Assembly: GCA_004010935.1 (NCBI GenBank)
Contig: CP026511.1
Coordinates: forward strand, 1,798,001 to 1,862,000
From: Pseudomonadaceae bacterium SI-3
GTDB taxonomy: Bacteria > Pseudomonadota > Gammaproteobacteria > Pseudomonadales > Pseudomonadaceae
Reading direction: 5' to 3'
Length of the DNA stretch: 64,000 bases
In this document: positions 8,359 through 16,849 of the stretch, piece after piece
How positions within the stretch are numbered: position 1 is the first letter of the stretch
Layout of the letters: every line of letters starts with the position of its first letter
Made by a program: the position numbers and the translations under genes
Notes under the pieces: model-generated
The model's database searches: none
Told to the model about the DNA's origin: nothing
Seen by the model: the letters and a program-made list of their open reading frames with translations, nothing else

Positions 8359-9132
8359 TCACGCAGTAGGTTGCGTACCCAGGGCTGTTGCGCGTCGTGC
8401 CCGGCGCTGGTTCAGCTTGAGGATCATGCGGGTCGCGAAGCTTCCGGCGTGGGGATCGCCATAGTGGAAGATGGCTGTTGCGCGGCGGTGGGAGGGATCG
8501 CAGGGTTCGTTCGCATGCAGTGTGCGGTAGCCCCAGAACAGATAGAGGTTGCCCGGGACAAGTTGAAGCTTTTCGGGTCGCAAAAGCTTGTGGCGGATGG
8601 CCGAGCTGATCAGTTTTCGACTCAGTGCGTTCTGCAATAACGCTTTTTCCACAACGTTAATCAGGACATTGGAGCGTATGCGGCGACCATTGGGGAACAG
8701 AATGAGATCACCCCGATCGACCCCGTCTTGAGGAATTTCGATGGGCAGTAGTGCGGTGACCAGACTGGCGTCGTAGTGAAAGCAATTGGACTCGCGCCGG
8801 CCTGAGGTCCCCTGCACACAGCGCAGGACTTTAAGTATTTCATCGCTATAAGCGGCTTGCCCTGCGCCCGCCTGATAGACACTTGCCAACATATTCCGAA
8901 ACTCTGGCGAAGCGCCTAGCGCGCCCAATAGACAACTTTCTATTTCGCCGCCACCATGATGAGCGAAATAACTTCCTTTATGTTTTTCGGCCTCGACCCG
9001 GACGCTTTCTTGAAGCGATGCCAGTTGTTCGTTTGATAGGAAGTTGGTAATGCAGGAGCTTCCTTTGTTGTTTATTTCGCTGGTAATTAGCTGAAGGGCT
9101 GACGCTTCCAAGTTGCGAAAAGATGTATTCAC
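8359..9132 (-). CDS. Putative 2OG-Fe(II) oxygenase-like protein, first gene of the polysaccharide operon
   Basis: Protein of 257 aa that I cannot assign to a named enzyme. A possible 2-oxoglutarate/Fe(II) facial triad is visible: FHYDAS (HxD) around residue 117, then RTLHANEPCD with a distal histidine and SHRRATAIFHYG with the arginine expected for 2OG binding. The segment GNLYLFWGYRTLHAN resembles the jelly-roll strand carrying the second histidine in other family members. It has no signal peptide or membrane helix, so it is probably cytoplasmic. It is the first gene after the long ops-containing leader. The base composition of its 5' part is noticeably more A+T rich than its neighbours, which suggests acquisition with the cluster. 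It could instead be a phytanoyl-CoA-dioxygenase-like or uncharacterised cupin protein. Confidence 0.68.
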   Translation of the reverse strand: MNTSFRNLEASALQLITSEINNKGSSCITNFLSNEQLASLQESVRVEAEKHKGSYFAHHGGGEIESCLLGALGASPEFRNMLASVYQAGAGQAAYSDEILKVLRCVQGTSGRRESNCFHYDASLVTALLPIEIPQDGVDRGDLILFPNGRRIRSNVLINVVEKALLQNALSRKLISSAIRHKLLRPEKLQLVPGNLYLFWGYRTLHANEPCDPSHRRATAIFHYGDPHAGSFATRMILKLNQRRARRATALGTQPTA

Positions 9133-9843
9133 GATGCACTCCAGTTGGATAATACAGTCGAGTAAGCGTTTTAGTCAGGTATTAGGAAAGTCAAATCTGC
9201 TCGACAACGGTATTGGCTGGTGCAGGTGGCATTACCGTTGAGAAAACTATGAGCCCAAGTAGCGCTGCATAGACTTCCCGCTAACGTAATTCGTCCTGGC
9301 GAACCTACCGCCACCAGCCGCTTAGGCGCCTGTGGCCCTGTCTGCGTTGTTGTTGAACCAGAGTGGCTGGCTCCGCAGTAGGCTTCAGGCAGAGCTACCG
9401 CACTCGGCTAGAATTCGAGATAAGCATCAAAGTATTTATTGTCGCAGGCAGCCCAGCTACAACTGGGGGAAACGCCATCCATGTGCATCAGCGCAGTACC
9501 GGCTTCCTTTGGTTTGCCGCCCTAAATGAACTGCCGCTGATTTATGTGATGTAGTTAACATTCAGAACCTGACGGCAGTCAAGATCCGAAACAAAAAATA
9601 AATGCACCAACGGGGTGCTTTATCTCAATTCATTGATAGCAAAGGGAGTTCTTACTCTGATAGGCAGGCGAAGGTCGGGAGGGGCTTAGTTTGGCTCAAT
9701 CTTCGGAACTAATCCGTTTGATCTACGACCATTTGCGCAACAAATAGATGTGCGCTGAAAGCTTCTTCATTTATTCCGAAAAATTAAAAGAAGGGGCGGG
9801 TTTTATATGCGAGATAAGTTATTTATGAGGCAAAGCGAACAGC
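9133..9843 (-). other. Long A+T-rich leader region of the polysaccharide operon
   Basis: About 710 bp without a credible gene between the initiator tRNA terminator and the first polysaccharide gene. Short open frames here have no good ribosome site or recognisable protein. It holds the ops-like element at 9302-9312. A weak minus-strand -35-like TTGACT lies at 9577-9582, but no convincing -10 sits at the right spacing, so the promoter is not located. The 9540-9850 part is clearly A+T-richer than the surrounding genome, consistent with a regulated promoter region or foreign origin. Confidence 0.5.
9302..9312 (-). promoter_or_regulatory. ops-like RfaH recruitment element
   Basis: On the minus strand the sequence reads GGCGGTAGGTT. 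It matches the eight-base ops core GGCGGTAG exactly and 9 of 11 positions of the E. coli form GGCGGTAGCGT. It is non-coding, in the orientation of the operon and about 170 bp upstream of the first gene. It overlaps a small inverted repeat, GGCG-GTAGGTT-CGCC, recalling the hairpin that ops forms in the non-template strand. The eight-base core also occurs by chance inside genes of this window (for example near 19050 and 53643), so position and the RfaH gene downstream carry the argument. Confidence 0.6.
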
Positions 9844-9873
9844 AAAAAAAAAGGCCACTCAATGAGTGACCTT
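9844..9873 (-). terminator. Rho-independent terminator of the distal tRNA-fMet gene
   Basis: Minus-strand hairpin with arms GGTCACTC and GAGTGGCC (one mismatch), loop ATT, followed by an uninterrupted run of nine T. It starts 5 bp after the tRNA CCA end. Confidence 0.85.
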
Positions 9874-9878
9874 CTATT

Positions 9879-9955
<77 letters not shown>

Positions 9956-9967
9956 TCTGTGGGCGGC

Positions 9968-9995
9968 ATTCTACAGGCTGACGAACCCGTGTCAA
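9968..9995 (-). promoter_or_regulatory. Sigma-70 promoter of tRNA-fMet copy 1
   Basis: Minus strand: a perfect -35 TTGACA (9990-9995), 16-bp spacer, then -10 TAGAAT (9968-9973). It is followed by a GC-rich discriminator (GCCGCCC), typical of stringently controlled stable-RNA promoters. Confidence 0.8.
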
Positions 9996-10102
9996 CCTTC
10001 CGCGGCGATAAAGCGTTTTATTTTCAGGTGGTTAGCCAGGTTGGCTGGCTTGGCACAACGAGCTGAGCACATCCACTCAGGCGTCATGCAGCGATACAAA
10101 CG

Positions 10103-10131
10103 AAAAAGGCCACTCGATTGAGTGGCCTTTT
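10103..10131 (-). terminator. Terminator of tRNA-fMet copy 2
   Basis: Perfect 8-bp stem GGCCACTC/GAGTGGCC with a 4-nt loop, flanked by A and T runs, so it can work in both directions. It is nearly the same sequence as the terminator of copy 1, supporting a tandem duplication of tRNA plus terminator. Confidence 0.85.
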
Positions 10132-10137
10132 CGTATT

Positions 10138-10214
<77 letters not shown>

Positions 10215-10226
10215 TCTGTGGGCGGC

Positions 10227-10254
10227 ATTCTACATCTTTCGGTTGATCTGTCAC
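10227..10254 (-). promoter_or_regulatory. Sigma-70 promoter of tRNA-fMet copy 2
   Basis: Minus strand: -35 GTGACA (10249-10254, 5 of 6), 16-bp spacer, -10 TAGAAT (10227-10232). The discriminator is identical to copy 1, but the sequence upstream of the -10 has diverged. Confidence 0.75.
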
Positions 10255-10283
10255 GGTTTTATTGCCAAACGGACAATCTTTCG

Positions 10284-10469
10284 TCAGGCAGTTAGCGAAA
10301 CATGCGCGGCGTGGGGCTCGGACGAGGGGGGCTGGTGTCGAGCCGGTCGTGCGCTAGGGGACGCTTTGTGATGGTGACGCGCGATTCGCAGCATGCCCCA
10401 AAGCATTGCCAGGGCGGCTGCACTCCAGCCAATCACAATCAGAAGAATTACCAGTGGCGGTGTGATCAT
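10284..10469 (-). CDS. Small single-helix membrane protein
   Basis: Hypothetical protein of 61 aa. Residues 5-30 (PPLVILLIVIGWSAAALAML) form one hydrophobic helix, followed by a short basic and histidine-rich stretch (RIARHHHK) and a proline-rich tail. The start at 10469 is supported by AAAGGA 8 nt upstream. No homologue is recognised. It is a plausible real gene because of the ribosome site and membrane-protein composition, but short length keeps this uncertain. Confidence 0.5.
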   Translation of the reverse strand: MITPPLVILLIVIGWSAAALAMLWGMLRIARHHHKASPSARPARHQPPSSEPHAAHVSLTA

Positions 10470-10624
10470 CGTTGGATTCCTTTCTAACTAGACATCATCT
10501 GCTCTCGATGTAGTGGACCGCGAAATGCAAACAACGGTTCCGCTTTCCATCTGTCGGCAACGTGGACCTATGCCGGCAGCCGGCTGCCTAAATAGCTGGG
10601 AGCGCTCGAATAGAGGAGAAGGGT

Positions 10625-10930
10625 ATGCGGAGCTATTTGCCTATCGCACTGGTAGCGGCGCTTGCAGCTACAGCCACGGCTACAGCTGGCGTCACAATGC
10701 CAGGCACCGTTCAGCTGGCGCAGAACTCGGGCTCGGTCGATCGAACCCTAGGTAATGGGTCTATGGGCACCGGTGCGGGTATCGAGCGACTACCGGAAGA
10801 TTCCGAGAAGGATCGCAAAGTACCCGACCAGCGACCGCAGCAGGCTTATGAGCAATCCAATCATGGCGACACGGATACCGATATGGAGCATCGCCCGCGC
10901 CGGACATTGGGCGATCGAGATCAGGATTGA
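10625..10930 (+). CDS. Small secreted hypothetical protein
   Basis: Protein of 101 aa with a clear Sec signal peptide: MRSYLPIALVAALAATATAT, with likely cleavage near residues 18-22. The mature part is short, polar and acidic/basic (SEKDRKVPDQRPQQAYEQ) and probably unstructured. GGAGAAGGGT directly precedes the ATG, a strong ribosome site. It is divergent from the 61-aa membrane protein at 10284-10469, leaving a 155-bp shared promoter region. I recognise no family or function. Confidence 0.62.
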   Translation: MRSYLPIALVAALAATATATAGVTMPGTVQLAQNSGSVDRTLGNGSMGTGAGIERLPEDSEKDRKVPDQRPQQAYEQSNHGDTDTDMEHRPRRTLGDRDQD

Positions 10931-11106
10931 TCGCCCCGTTTTATGAGCCGATAACGGCGAAAGGAAAATGTCGTCGCCCGATGCTGCCTCCACTGCTGCT
11001 AGCCTCGACGAGATCATCCATCGTCAGTGGTGGTGCTGCTGTGACAGGTCGCCGGACAGCAGCTTTTGCTTACGTTGAAGCCCGCTTGCGTGTCGCGCTG
11101 CGATGT

Positions 11107-11994
11107 TCAAATTTGCCTGTTGATGGAACAGTTACAACAGGCTGCCCGAATGGAAGGGAAGGAGCGCGCTTTGCTTGAATGCCAGAGCGCCCAAGCCGGG
11201 TGGTCGTCTCCTAATGGCTTGCCATGATTTGCAAAATTAGGCAAACGAAGGCTAGCGCTGGCGCTTGGCTCCTCCTCAGGTCGCCCCAACAGATAGCCCT
11301 GAACCAGGTCGATGCCCATGTCTGAAAGGACGTGCAGTTCTTCACTCAGCTCGATGCCTTCCGCGATGACCTGAGCCTGTGACGCTCTGGCTATCTTCAT
11401 GATCGATTCGACAAACTCGCGCTTCACGGCGTCGCGGTGAAGACCATCTATGAAGTAGCGGTCAATCTTGACGTAATCGGGGCGCAGCTCCGACCACATG
11501 CGCAGACTGGAATAGCCAGCACCGAGGTCGTCCAGAGCGATGGAGAAGCCCATGTCACGGTAGTGATGCAAGGCGGCACGAAGCAGCTCGAAATCGTCGG
11601 TGGGCGTTTGCTCCGTAAGTTCGATCACGACCTTCTCGGCAGAGATGCCGTATTGATGCAGTAACTCTAGAGTGCGGCCCGGCTTGTGCTTAGCATCCAA
11701 CAACGTTTCCGGCGAAACGTTGAGGAACAGTTTGCTCTGCAGCTGCTGCTGGCTGTAGCGACGACAGGCATTCTCGCGACAGGTCATTTCCAGCTCATTG
11801 AGTCGGCCGGCATGTCGAGCCGCTGCGAGCAGGTTGATAGGGGAGTGTAGCGAGGTGTTCGATGGCCCTCGTGTCAGCGCTTCGTAGCCGAGGATGAGTC
11901 GTTTGGAAAGCGACACGATGGGCTGGAACAGGCTGGTAACGCTGCCGTGAGCAAGGATGGAATCCAGCGTGCTCAACTGCTCGGTAACGGTCAT
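11107..11994 (-). CDS. EAL-domain cyclic-di-GMP phosphodiesterase
   Basis: Stand-alone EAL protein of 295 aa predicted to hydrolyse c-di-GMP in the cytoplasm. The signature is intact: GYEALTRGP (EAL with the following R), FLNVSP (metal Asn), VIELTEQ (metal Glu), IALDDLGAGYSS (the DD metal pair and loop 6), YVKIDRYF (catalytic Lys), IAEGIE (Glu) and VQGYLLGRPE. All expected catalytic residues are present, so it should be active. There is no sensor, GGDEF or membrane segment. The last 50 residues after the domain are atypical and cysteine-containing. It stands alone, separated from prc by a terminator. Confidence 0.9.
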   Translation of the reverse strand: MTVTEQLSTLDSILAHGSVTSLFQPIVSLSKRLILGYEALTRGPSNTSLHSPINLLAAARHAGRLNELEMTCRENACRRYSQQQLQSKLFLNVSPETLLDAKHKPGRTLELLHQYGISAEKVVIELTEQTPTDDFELLRAALHHYRDMGFSIALDDLGAGYSSLRMWSELRPDYVKIDRYFIDGLHRDAVKREFVESIMKIARASQAQVIAEGIELSEELHVLSDMGIDLVQGYLLGRPEEEPSASASLRLPNFANHGKPLGDDHPAWALWHSSKARSFPSIRAACCNCSINRQI

Positions 11995-12011
11995 GATGGT
12001 CTCGTGCGGCC

Positions 12012-12051
12012 TTAAAATGCGAAGGGCCGCACAATGGCGGCCCTTCGCATT
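12012..12051 (-). terminator. Terminator downstream of prc
   Basis: Perfect 15-bp stem (12016-12030 with 12037-12051), 6-nt loop, and TTTT on the minus strand just after the stem. It lies 39 bp past the prc stop and just before the EAL gene. Confidence 0.85.
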
Positions 12052-12089
12052 TCACGACACTACGATGTCATTTTGATGACATCTGTTGC

Positions 12090-14186
12090 TTAGCGCTCGA
12101 CAGGCTGGTTCTTAGCCATCGTCTCTTGCAAACCCAGGTAATCCAGCAGAATTCTGCCGCTTTCTGACAGATAGGCATCGTCCTCGGGTTTGATTTTTTT
12201 ATCTTCAACGTGCGGTGTCGTCTCATCTTCTTTTTCGAGCTTGGCCAGCGGCTCTTCGCCCTTGGCCTTGCGCAAGGTGTTTTCCAGTGTCAGCTGACGC
12301 TTCTCGATCCGCTCCTGCTGCGCCCGGCGCTTTTCCTCGTTGAGACTAATAGTCGTCTCGTGAGTAAGCTCCTGCGTCAGTGCGAGGCGATCCCGAGTAA
12401 ATACAAAGTCTGGATTCTCATTGGTTCGCCCCTCATGGCGAGCCTTGAGTTCGGCGAGGAACGGCTTGAACGGATTCATGTCCGGGCTGACTGCTGCGCG
12501 AATGCTGTCCCATGGCATCGCTTCAGGCAGAGCGCTTTCGCCAATTTCCTTGGTATCAACCTCGGCGGGGTAGGAGATGTCCGGGATGACGCCTTGATGC
12601 TGAGTGCTTTGCCCGGAGACTCGGTAGAACTTGGCGAGCGTCAGCTTGAGTTCACCGTGATTAAGCGGTTGGACAGTTTGTACGGTGCCTTTGCCGAATG
12701 TCTGTCCACCGACGATCAGTGCCCGGTGGTAATCCTGCATGGCGCCGGCGAAGATCTCCGAGGCCGATGCGGACAGTCGGTTAACCAGCACTGCCAGCGG
12801 CCCCTTATAAAACGCGCCTTGCTGCTCGTCAGCCAGAACGTCGACGCGGCCATCACTATTGCGGACCAGGACCGTAGGGCCTTGATCGATGAACAGGCCG
12901 GTCAGCTCGGTGGCTTCCTGAAGGGAACCGCCGCCATTGTTACGCAAGTCGATGACGACTCCATCGACGTTTTCCTTCTCCAGCTCCGTGAGCAGTTTTT
13001 TCACATCTCGGGTCGTGCTCTTGTATTCCTTGTCGCCAGCACGCAGGGCCTTGAAATCGAGATAGAACGCCGGAATTTCAATGACCCCGAGCTTATAGTC
13101 ACGACCGCCCTGATTGAGTTTAAGCACCGACTTCTTCGCCGCCTGCTCCTCAAGCTTGACCGCTTCGCGGGTGATCGCGACGACTTTGCTGCTCTGGTCG
13201 TTTGGCGCGTTGCTCGCCGGGATGACTTCGAGTCGGACAACTGATCCTTTGGGACCGCGGATCAGTTTGACGACTTCGTCGAGCCGCCAGCCGATCACAT
13301 CGACCATCTCTTCATTACTCTGACCAACGCCGACGATCTTATCGGCAGGCGCGATCTGCTTGCTCTTCTCGGCAGGGCCAGCCGGCACCAGGCGCACCAC
13401 CTTCACGTGCTCGTTGTCGCTCTGCAGTACAGCCCCGATACCTTCCAGAGAAAGACTCATGTTGATATCGAAGTTTTCCGCATTGTCAGGAGACAGATAC
13501 TGGGTGTGCGGATCGTAGGACTGCGCGAAGGCATTGATGTAAGTCTGGAACACGTCTTCGCCGCGAGTCTGCTCAAGGCGCGACAGCTGATTCTTGTAGC
13601 GTTTGGTGAGCAGTTCCTCGATGGCCTTGGGTTCCTTGCCGGCGATCTTCAACCGCAGCACCTCATCCTTTACGCGCTTGCGCCAGAGGTCATCCAGTTC
13701 CTGTTCGTTCTCGGGACGCGCTGCATTTTCGCGATCGATCAACAGCTCCTCGTCAACCGTGAAGTCAAAGCTGTCGACGCCTTGCTCCAGCAGGCTCAGC
13801 GCATATTGCAGCCGGCTCTGCAGTCGCTCCAGATGCACCTTATAGATGATGAACCCGGGTTCAAGGTTGCCGTTCTTCAGGAAGTCATCGAACTGGTTGC
13901 GCCAGACTTCGAATTCGGCAACGTCCCCTGCAGTGAAATAGCTGCGCGAAGGGTCGAGCATCTCGAGGTAGCTGTCGAAGATCTTCGCCGAACGGGCGTC
14001 GTTCAGCGGTGGCTTGTTGTAGTGGTGGCGCTTGAGCAGCTCGACTACGTTGAGGCTGGCAATCACCTGGTCACGGTCAGGCTGCAGGTAGTCCCATGCA
14101 TTTGGGTCGGCAGGTTTGGCGAAGGTGGCAGTGGCCTGAAGGCCAACCAGCAGGGCTAGAAAGACTGCGGTCAATGATCGTTTCAT
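12090..14186 (-). CDS. prc: Tail-specific periplasmic C-terminal processing protease Prc
   Basis: S41-family serine protease that degrades periplasmic proteins from the C-terminus; in Pseudomonas its orthologue affects envelope stress and alginate control. The 698-aa protein begins with a signal peptide (MKRSLTAVFLALLVGLQ, cleavage near TATFA). It has an N-terminal helical domain, a PDZ domain (about SLSLEGIGAVLQ to VGWRLDEVVKLIRGPKGS) and the protease core: DLRNNGGGSLQEA, then SASASEIFAGAMQDYHRA with the nucleophilic serine, and GGQTFGKGTVQ with the lysine of the Ser-Lys dyad. A C-terminal DUF3340-like basic tail follows. The ATG at 14186 gives the signal peptide directly at the start and the usual length; the upstream ATG at 14222 has no better ribosome site. 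Confidence 0.93.
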   Translation of the reverse strand: MKRSLTAVFLALLVGLQATATFAKPADPNAWDYLQPDRDQVIASLNVVELLKRHHYNKPPLNDARSAKIFDSYLEMLDPSRSYFTAGDVAEFEVWRNQFDDFLKNGNLEPGFIIYKVHLERLQSRLQYALSLLEQGVDSFDFTVDEELLIDRENAARPENEQELDDLWRKRVKDEVLRLKIAGKEPKAIEELLTKRYKNQLSRLEQTRGEDVFQTYINAFAQSYDPHTQYLSPDNAENFDINMSLSLEGIGAVLQSDNEHVKVVRLVPAGPAEKSKQIAPADKIVGVGQSNEEMVDVIGWRLDEVVKLIRGPKGSVVRLEVIPASNAPNDQSSKVVAITREAVKLEEQAAKKSVLKLNQGGRDYKLGVIEIPAFYLDFKALRAGDKEYKSTTRDVKKLLTELEKENVDGVVIDLRNNGGGSLQEATELTGLFIDQGPTVLVRNSDGRVDVLADEQQGAFYKGPLAVLVNRLSASASEIFAGAMQDYHRALIVGGQTFGKGTVQTVQPLNHGELKLTLAKFYRVSGQSTQHQGVIPDISYPAEVDTKEIGESALPEAMPWDSIRAAVSPDMNPFKPFLAELKARHEGRTNENPDFVFTRDRLALTQELTHETTISLNEEKRRAQQERIEKRQLTLENTLRKAKGEEPLAKLEKEDETTPHVEDKKIKPEDDAYLSESGRILLDYLGLQETMAKNQPVER

Positions 14187-14481
14187 ATCAAAGGAGCGAC
14201 GCGAGGCTGAGTAATAACGCATATTAGGCCATCAAATCAGGCGCCGGGACGGAATCCGCTCGGCGGGAAAAACACAGCCCGATGGTATCTGGCGGCTGGC
14301 ACGCCGCGATTCAGATCTCACCGAGGGGCAGAGCGGTTCGCTGCACCGGAGGATACCGAAAAGGCATTCCACGGTTTTAGACGGGCGTATCGCTATGTGG
14401 CCTCGGCAGAACTCAATCAACGGCCTGCACTGCCGGAGTCACGGTTTAGCGGGCGCAGGTATGAACCACTATGGAGGCAGC

Positions 14482-15444
14482 ATGAAGGCATTGCAAGGCG
14501 TCGACGGACAGGTGGAGTGGGTGGAGCGTACCGCGGCGAAGTGCGGTGATGGAGAGGTCAGGATTCAAGTAGCCGCTGCAGGCCTGAACCGTGCTGATTT
14601 GCTGCAACGGGCGGGGCACTATCCGCCGCCCCCCGGCGTGACCGATATCCTTGGTCTGGAATGCTCCGGAGTGATCAGCGAGGTTGGGGCTGGGGTTTCC
14701 TACCAGATCGGTGACCGTGTATGTGCTCTATTGGCGGGTGGCGGCATGGCCGAGGAGATTGTGGTCGATAGCCGCCATGTTCTTCCGGTACCGCAAGGCC
14801 TGTCGTTGACAGAGGCCGCGGTTATTCCCGAGGTATATGCCACGGCATGGCTCAATCTGTTCCGCCTGGGTGTGCTGCAGCCCGGCGAGAAGGTTCTCTT
14901 GCACGCGGGTGCCAGTGGTGTGGGGTCGGCTGCAATTCAGTTGTGCAAAGCCTTTGGCAACCCATGCTGGGTCAGCGTCGGTTCGGCCGATCGTCTGGCC
15001 TATTGCGAGTCGCTGGGTGCCCAGGGCGGCGTGCTCCGGGGTGAATCACTGGAAGCGCTTCGCGATTTCGGACCCTTTGAGCTGATTCTCGATCCGGTTG
15101 GTGCGAAGTATGTAGCGCTCAACACCCAGCTCCTGGCGACGGATGGACGTTGGGTAATGATTGGCCTGATGGGCGGACGCAAAGCCGAGGTTGATCTGGG
15201 GTTGCTGCTGGCTAAACGAATCCAGCTGATCGGGTCGACGTTGCGTAGCCGCGGGGCTGATGACAAAGCCGATTTGCTGGCTGACATGCAGAACAAAATC
15301 TGGCCGCTCTTCGCCAACCAGACTCTTTCGCCGCGATTGGAACGCAGTTTCCCGGCGCGAGACGTGGAAGCGGCATTTGCTGCCCTGGCAAGCAACCAGG
15401 TGTCCGGGAAGGTTGCGTTGGTTATCGACGACAGTCTGGCCTAA
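14482..15444 (+). CDS. NAD(P)H quinone oxidoreductase, zinc-independent MDR family
   Basis: Medium-chain dehydrogenase/reductase of 320 aa, closest in pattern to the PIG3/QorA-type quinone oxidoreductases that reduce quinones with NADPH. Visible landmarks are the quinone oxidoreductase stretch GLNRADLLQRAGHYPPPPG, LGLECSGVI, the NADPH motif HAGASGVGSAAIQL and the C-terminal SGKVAL. The structural-zinc cysteines of alcohol dehydrogenases are absent. GGAGG stands just before the ATG at 14482; in-frame codons back to 14395 are unsupported. It is convergent with apeB. The intergenic region to prc (about 295 bp, divergent) holds both promoters, which I could not place. Confidence 0.85.
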   Translation: MKALQGVDGQVEWVERTAAKCGDGEVRIQVAAAGLNRADLLQRAGHYPPPPGVTDILGLECSGVISEVGAGVSYQIGDRVCALLAGGGMAEEIVVDSRHVLPVPQGLSLTEAAVIPEVYATAWLNLFRLGVLQPGEKVLLHAGASGVGSAAIQLCKAFGNPCWVSVGSADRLAYCESLGAQGGVLRGESLEALRDFGPFELILDPVGAKYVALNTQLLATDGRWVMIGLMGGRKAEVDLGLLLAKRIQLIGSTLRSRGADDKADLLADMQNKIWPLFANQTLSPRLERSFPARDVEAAFAALASNQVSGKVALVIDDSLA

Positions 15445-15449
15445 ACAAT

Positions 15450-15467
15450 CCAGGCGCATGCGCCTGG
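15450..15467. terminator. Possible bidirectional terminator between two convergent genes
   Basis: An 18-bp perfect palindrome (CCAGGCGC-AT-GCGCCTGG) lies in the 32-bp gap between the convergent oxidoreductase and apeB stops. There is no T run, so its efficiency is doubtful. Confidence 0.35.
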
Positions 15468-15476
15468 AGACCAGAG

Positions 15477-16766
15477 TTAAGGCAGCTCAGCGCTCGAATA
15501 GAATGCGCTGAGTACCTTCACCAGATGCGCCAGATCCTGGCTGCCGGCCAGCTCGCGGATCGAGTGCATACCAAAGGTCGGCAAGCCAATATCCACCGTG
15601 CGCACGCCCAGCTGGCTGGCGGTGATTGGGCCGATGGTCGAGCCGCAGCCCATGTCGCTGCGGGTGACGAAGCTCTGCACCGAGACTTCGTTTTCCAGGC
15701 AGAGATGGCGAAAGAAGCCGGCGGTTTCGCTACTCGTCGCGTATCGCTGGTTGCTGTTGACCTTGATCACCGGCCCAGCATTGAGTTTCGGGCCATGGTT
15801 GCCGTCATGCTTGTCGCTGTAGTTAGGATGCACCGCGTGAGCATTATCGGCCGAGATCATCAGTGAGCGGTTGATGCTGCGTTGGAAGGATTCGCCTTCA
15901 GGCAATACGCGGCGCAACACTTGCTCGAGAAAAGGCCCGTCCGCACCGCACATCGACGTAGAACCGACTTCCTCATGATCGGTGCAGACCAGTACACAGG
16001 TTTCCTCAGTGCCCGCACGCAATAGGGCCTGTAGGCCTGCGTAGCAAGACAGCAGGTTATCCAGGCGGGCTCCGGCGATAAAGTCGCCATTCAGGCCGAT
16101 CACGGCAGCGCTCTGGGTATCGTAGAAACTCAGCTCGAAATCGAGTACGACGTCCGCAACCAGACCATGCTCGCGGCTGAGTTGGTCCGCCAGCAGCGCT
16201 CTGAAATCTGGGCTGTCTTCGCTGGCGACTTGCGCCAGGATCGGTGGCAGTTCGATCTGTGGGTTGATTGTCCAGCCCTGATTGGCTTCCCGATTGAGGT
16301 GGATCGCAAGGCTTGGAATCACCGCAATGGGCAGCTTGAAATCGATGAGCTGGCTTTCAATTCGACCGTCGCGGCTATAGGTCACGCGTCCAGCCAAGGA
16401 CAAGTCGCGGTCGAACCACGGAGCGAGCAGCGCGCCGCCGTACACTTCTACGCCAAGCTGCCAGAAGCCCTGGCGCTGCAGTTCGGGCTGCGGCTTGACG
16501 CGCAGGCAGGGACTGTCGGTGTGCGCACCGACCAGGCGCATGCCCTGTTCGATGACCGAGTGGCTACCCAGTTGGAAAGCGACGATCGCGGAGTCGTTAC
16601 GGGTGACGTAGTAGCGACCGCCTGGTTCGGTGTGCCAAGTCTCGCTTTCATCCAGGGGCTTGTAGCCAGAGGCCTGCAGGGCATGGGCAAGGCTGGCAGT
16701 GGCATGAAATGGGGTAGGGGAGGCCTTGAGGTAATCGATCAGACCCTGGTTGAGTTCTTCGTGCAT
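15477..16766 (-). CDS. apeB: M18-family aspartyl aminopeptidase
   Basis: Cytoplasmic zinc metallo-aminopeptidase of 429 aa that removes N-terminal (preferentially acidic) residues from peptides. Metal-binding and catalytic motifs are visible: [13 protein letters not shown] (first His and catalytic Asp), CTDHEEVGS (general-base Glu pair), [12 protein letters not shown] (bridging Asp, His), and a late His in GMHSIREL. The N-terminal [16 protein letters not shown] is typical of the family. Length equals bacterial ApeB/M18 enzymes. It is monocistronic between a convergent oxidoreductase gene and rluA. Confidence 0.93.
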   Translation of the reverse strand: MHEELNQGLIDYLKASPTPFHATASLAHALQASGYKPLDESETWHTEPGGRYYVTRNDSAIVAFQLGSHSVIEQGMRLVGAHTDSPCLRVKPQPELQRQGFWQLGVEVYGGALLAPWFDRDLSLAGRVTYSRDGRIESQLIDFKLPIAVIPSLAIHLNREANQGWTINPQIELPPILAQVASEDSPDFRALLADQLSREHGLVADVVLDFELSFYDTQSAAVIGLNGDFIAGARLDNLLSCYAGLQALLRAGTEETCVLVCTDHEEVGSTSMCGADGPFLEQVLRRVLPEGESFQRSINRSLMISADNAHAVHPNYSDKHDGNHGPKLNAGPVIKVNSNQRYATSSETAGFFRHLCLENEVSVQSFVTRSDMGCGSTIGPITASQLGVRTVDIGLPTFGMHSIRELAGSQDLAHLVKVLSAFYSSAELP

Positions 16767-16849
16767 GGTTGGCTCCGGACGGCAATGGCTCGGAGTTTAT
16801 CGCGGAATCAGGTGCAAGCTACAGGCCGCACAGCCTGTAGCGGCTCCTT

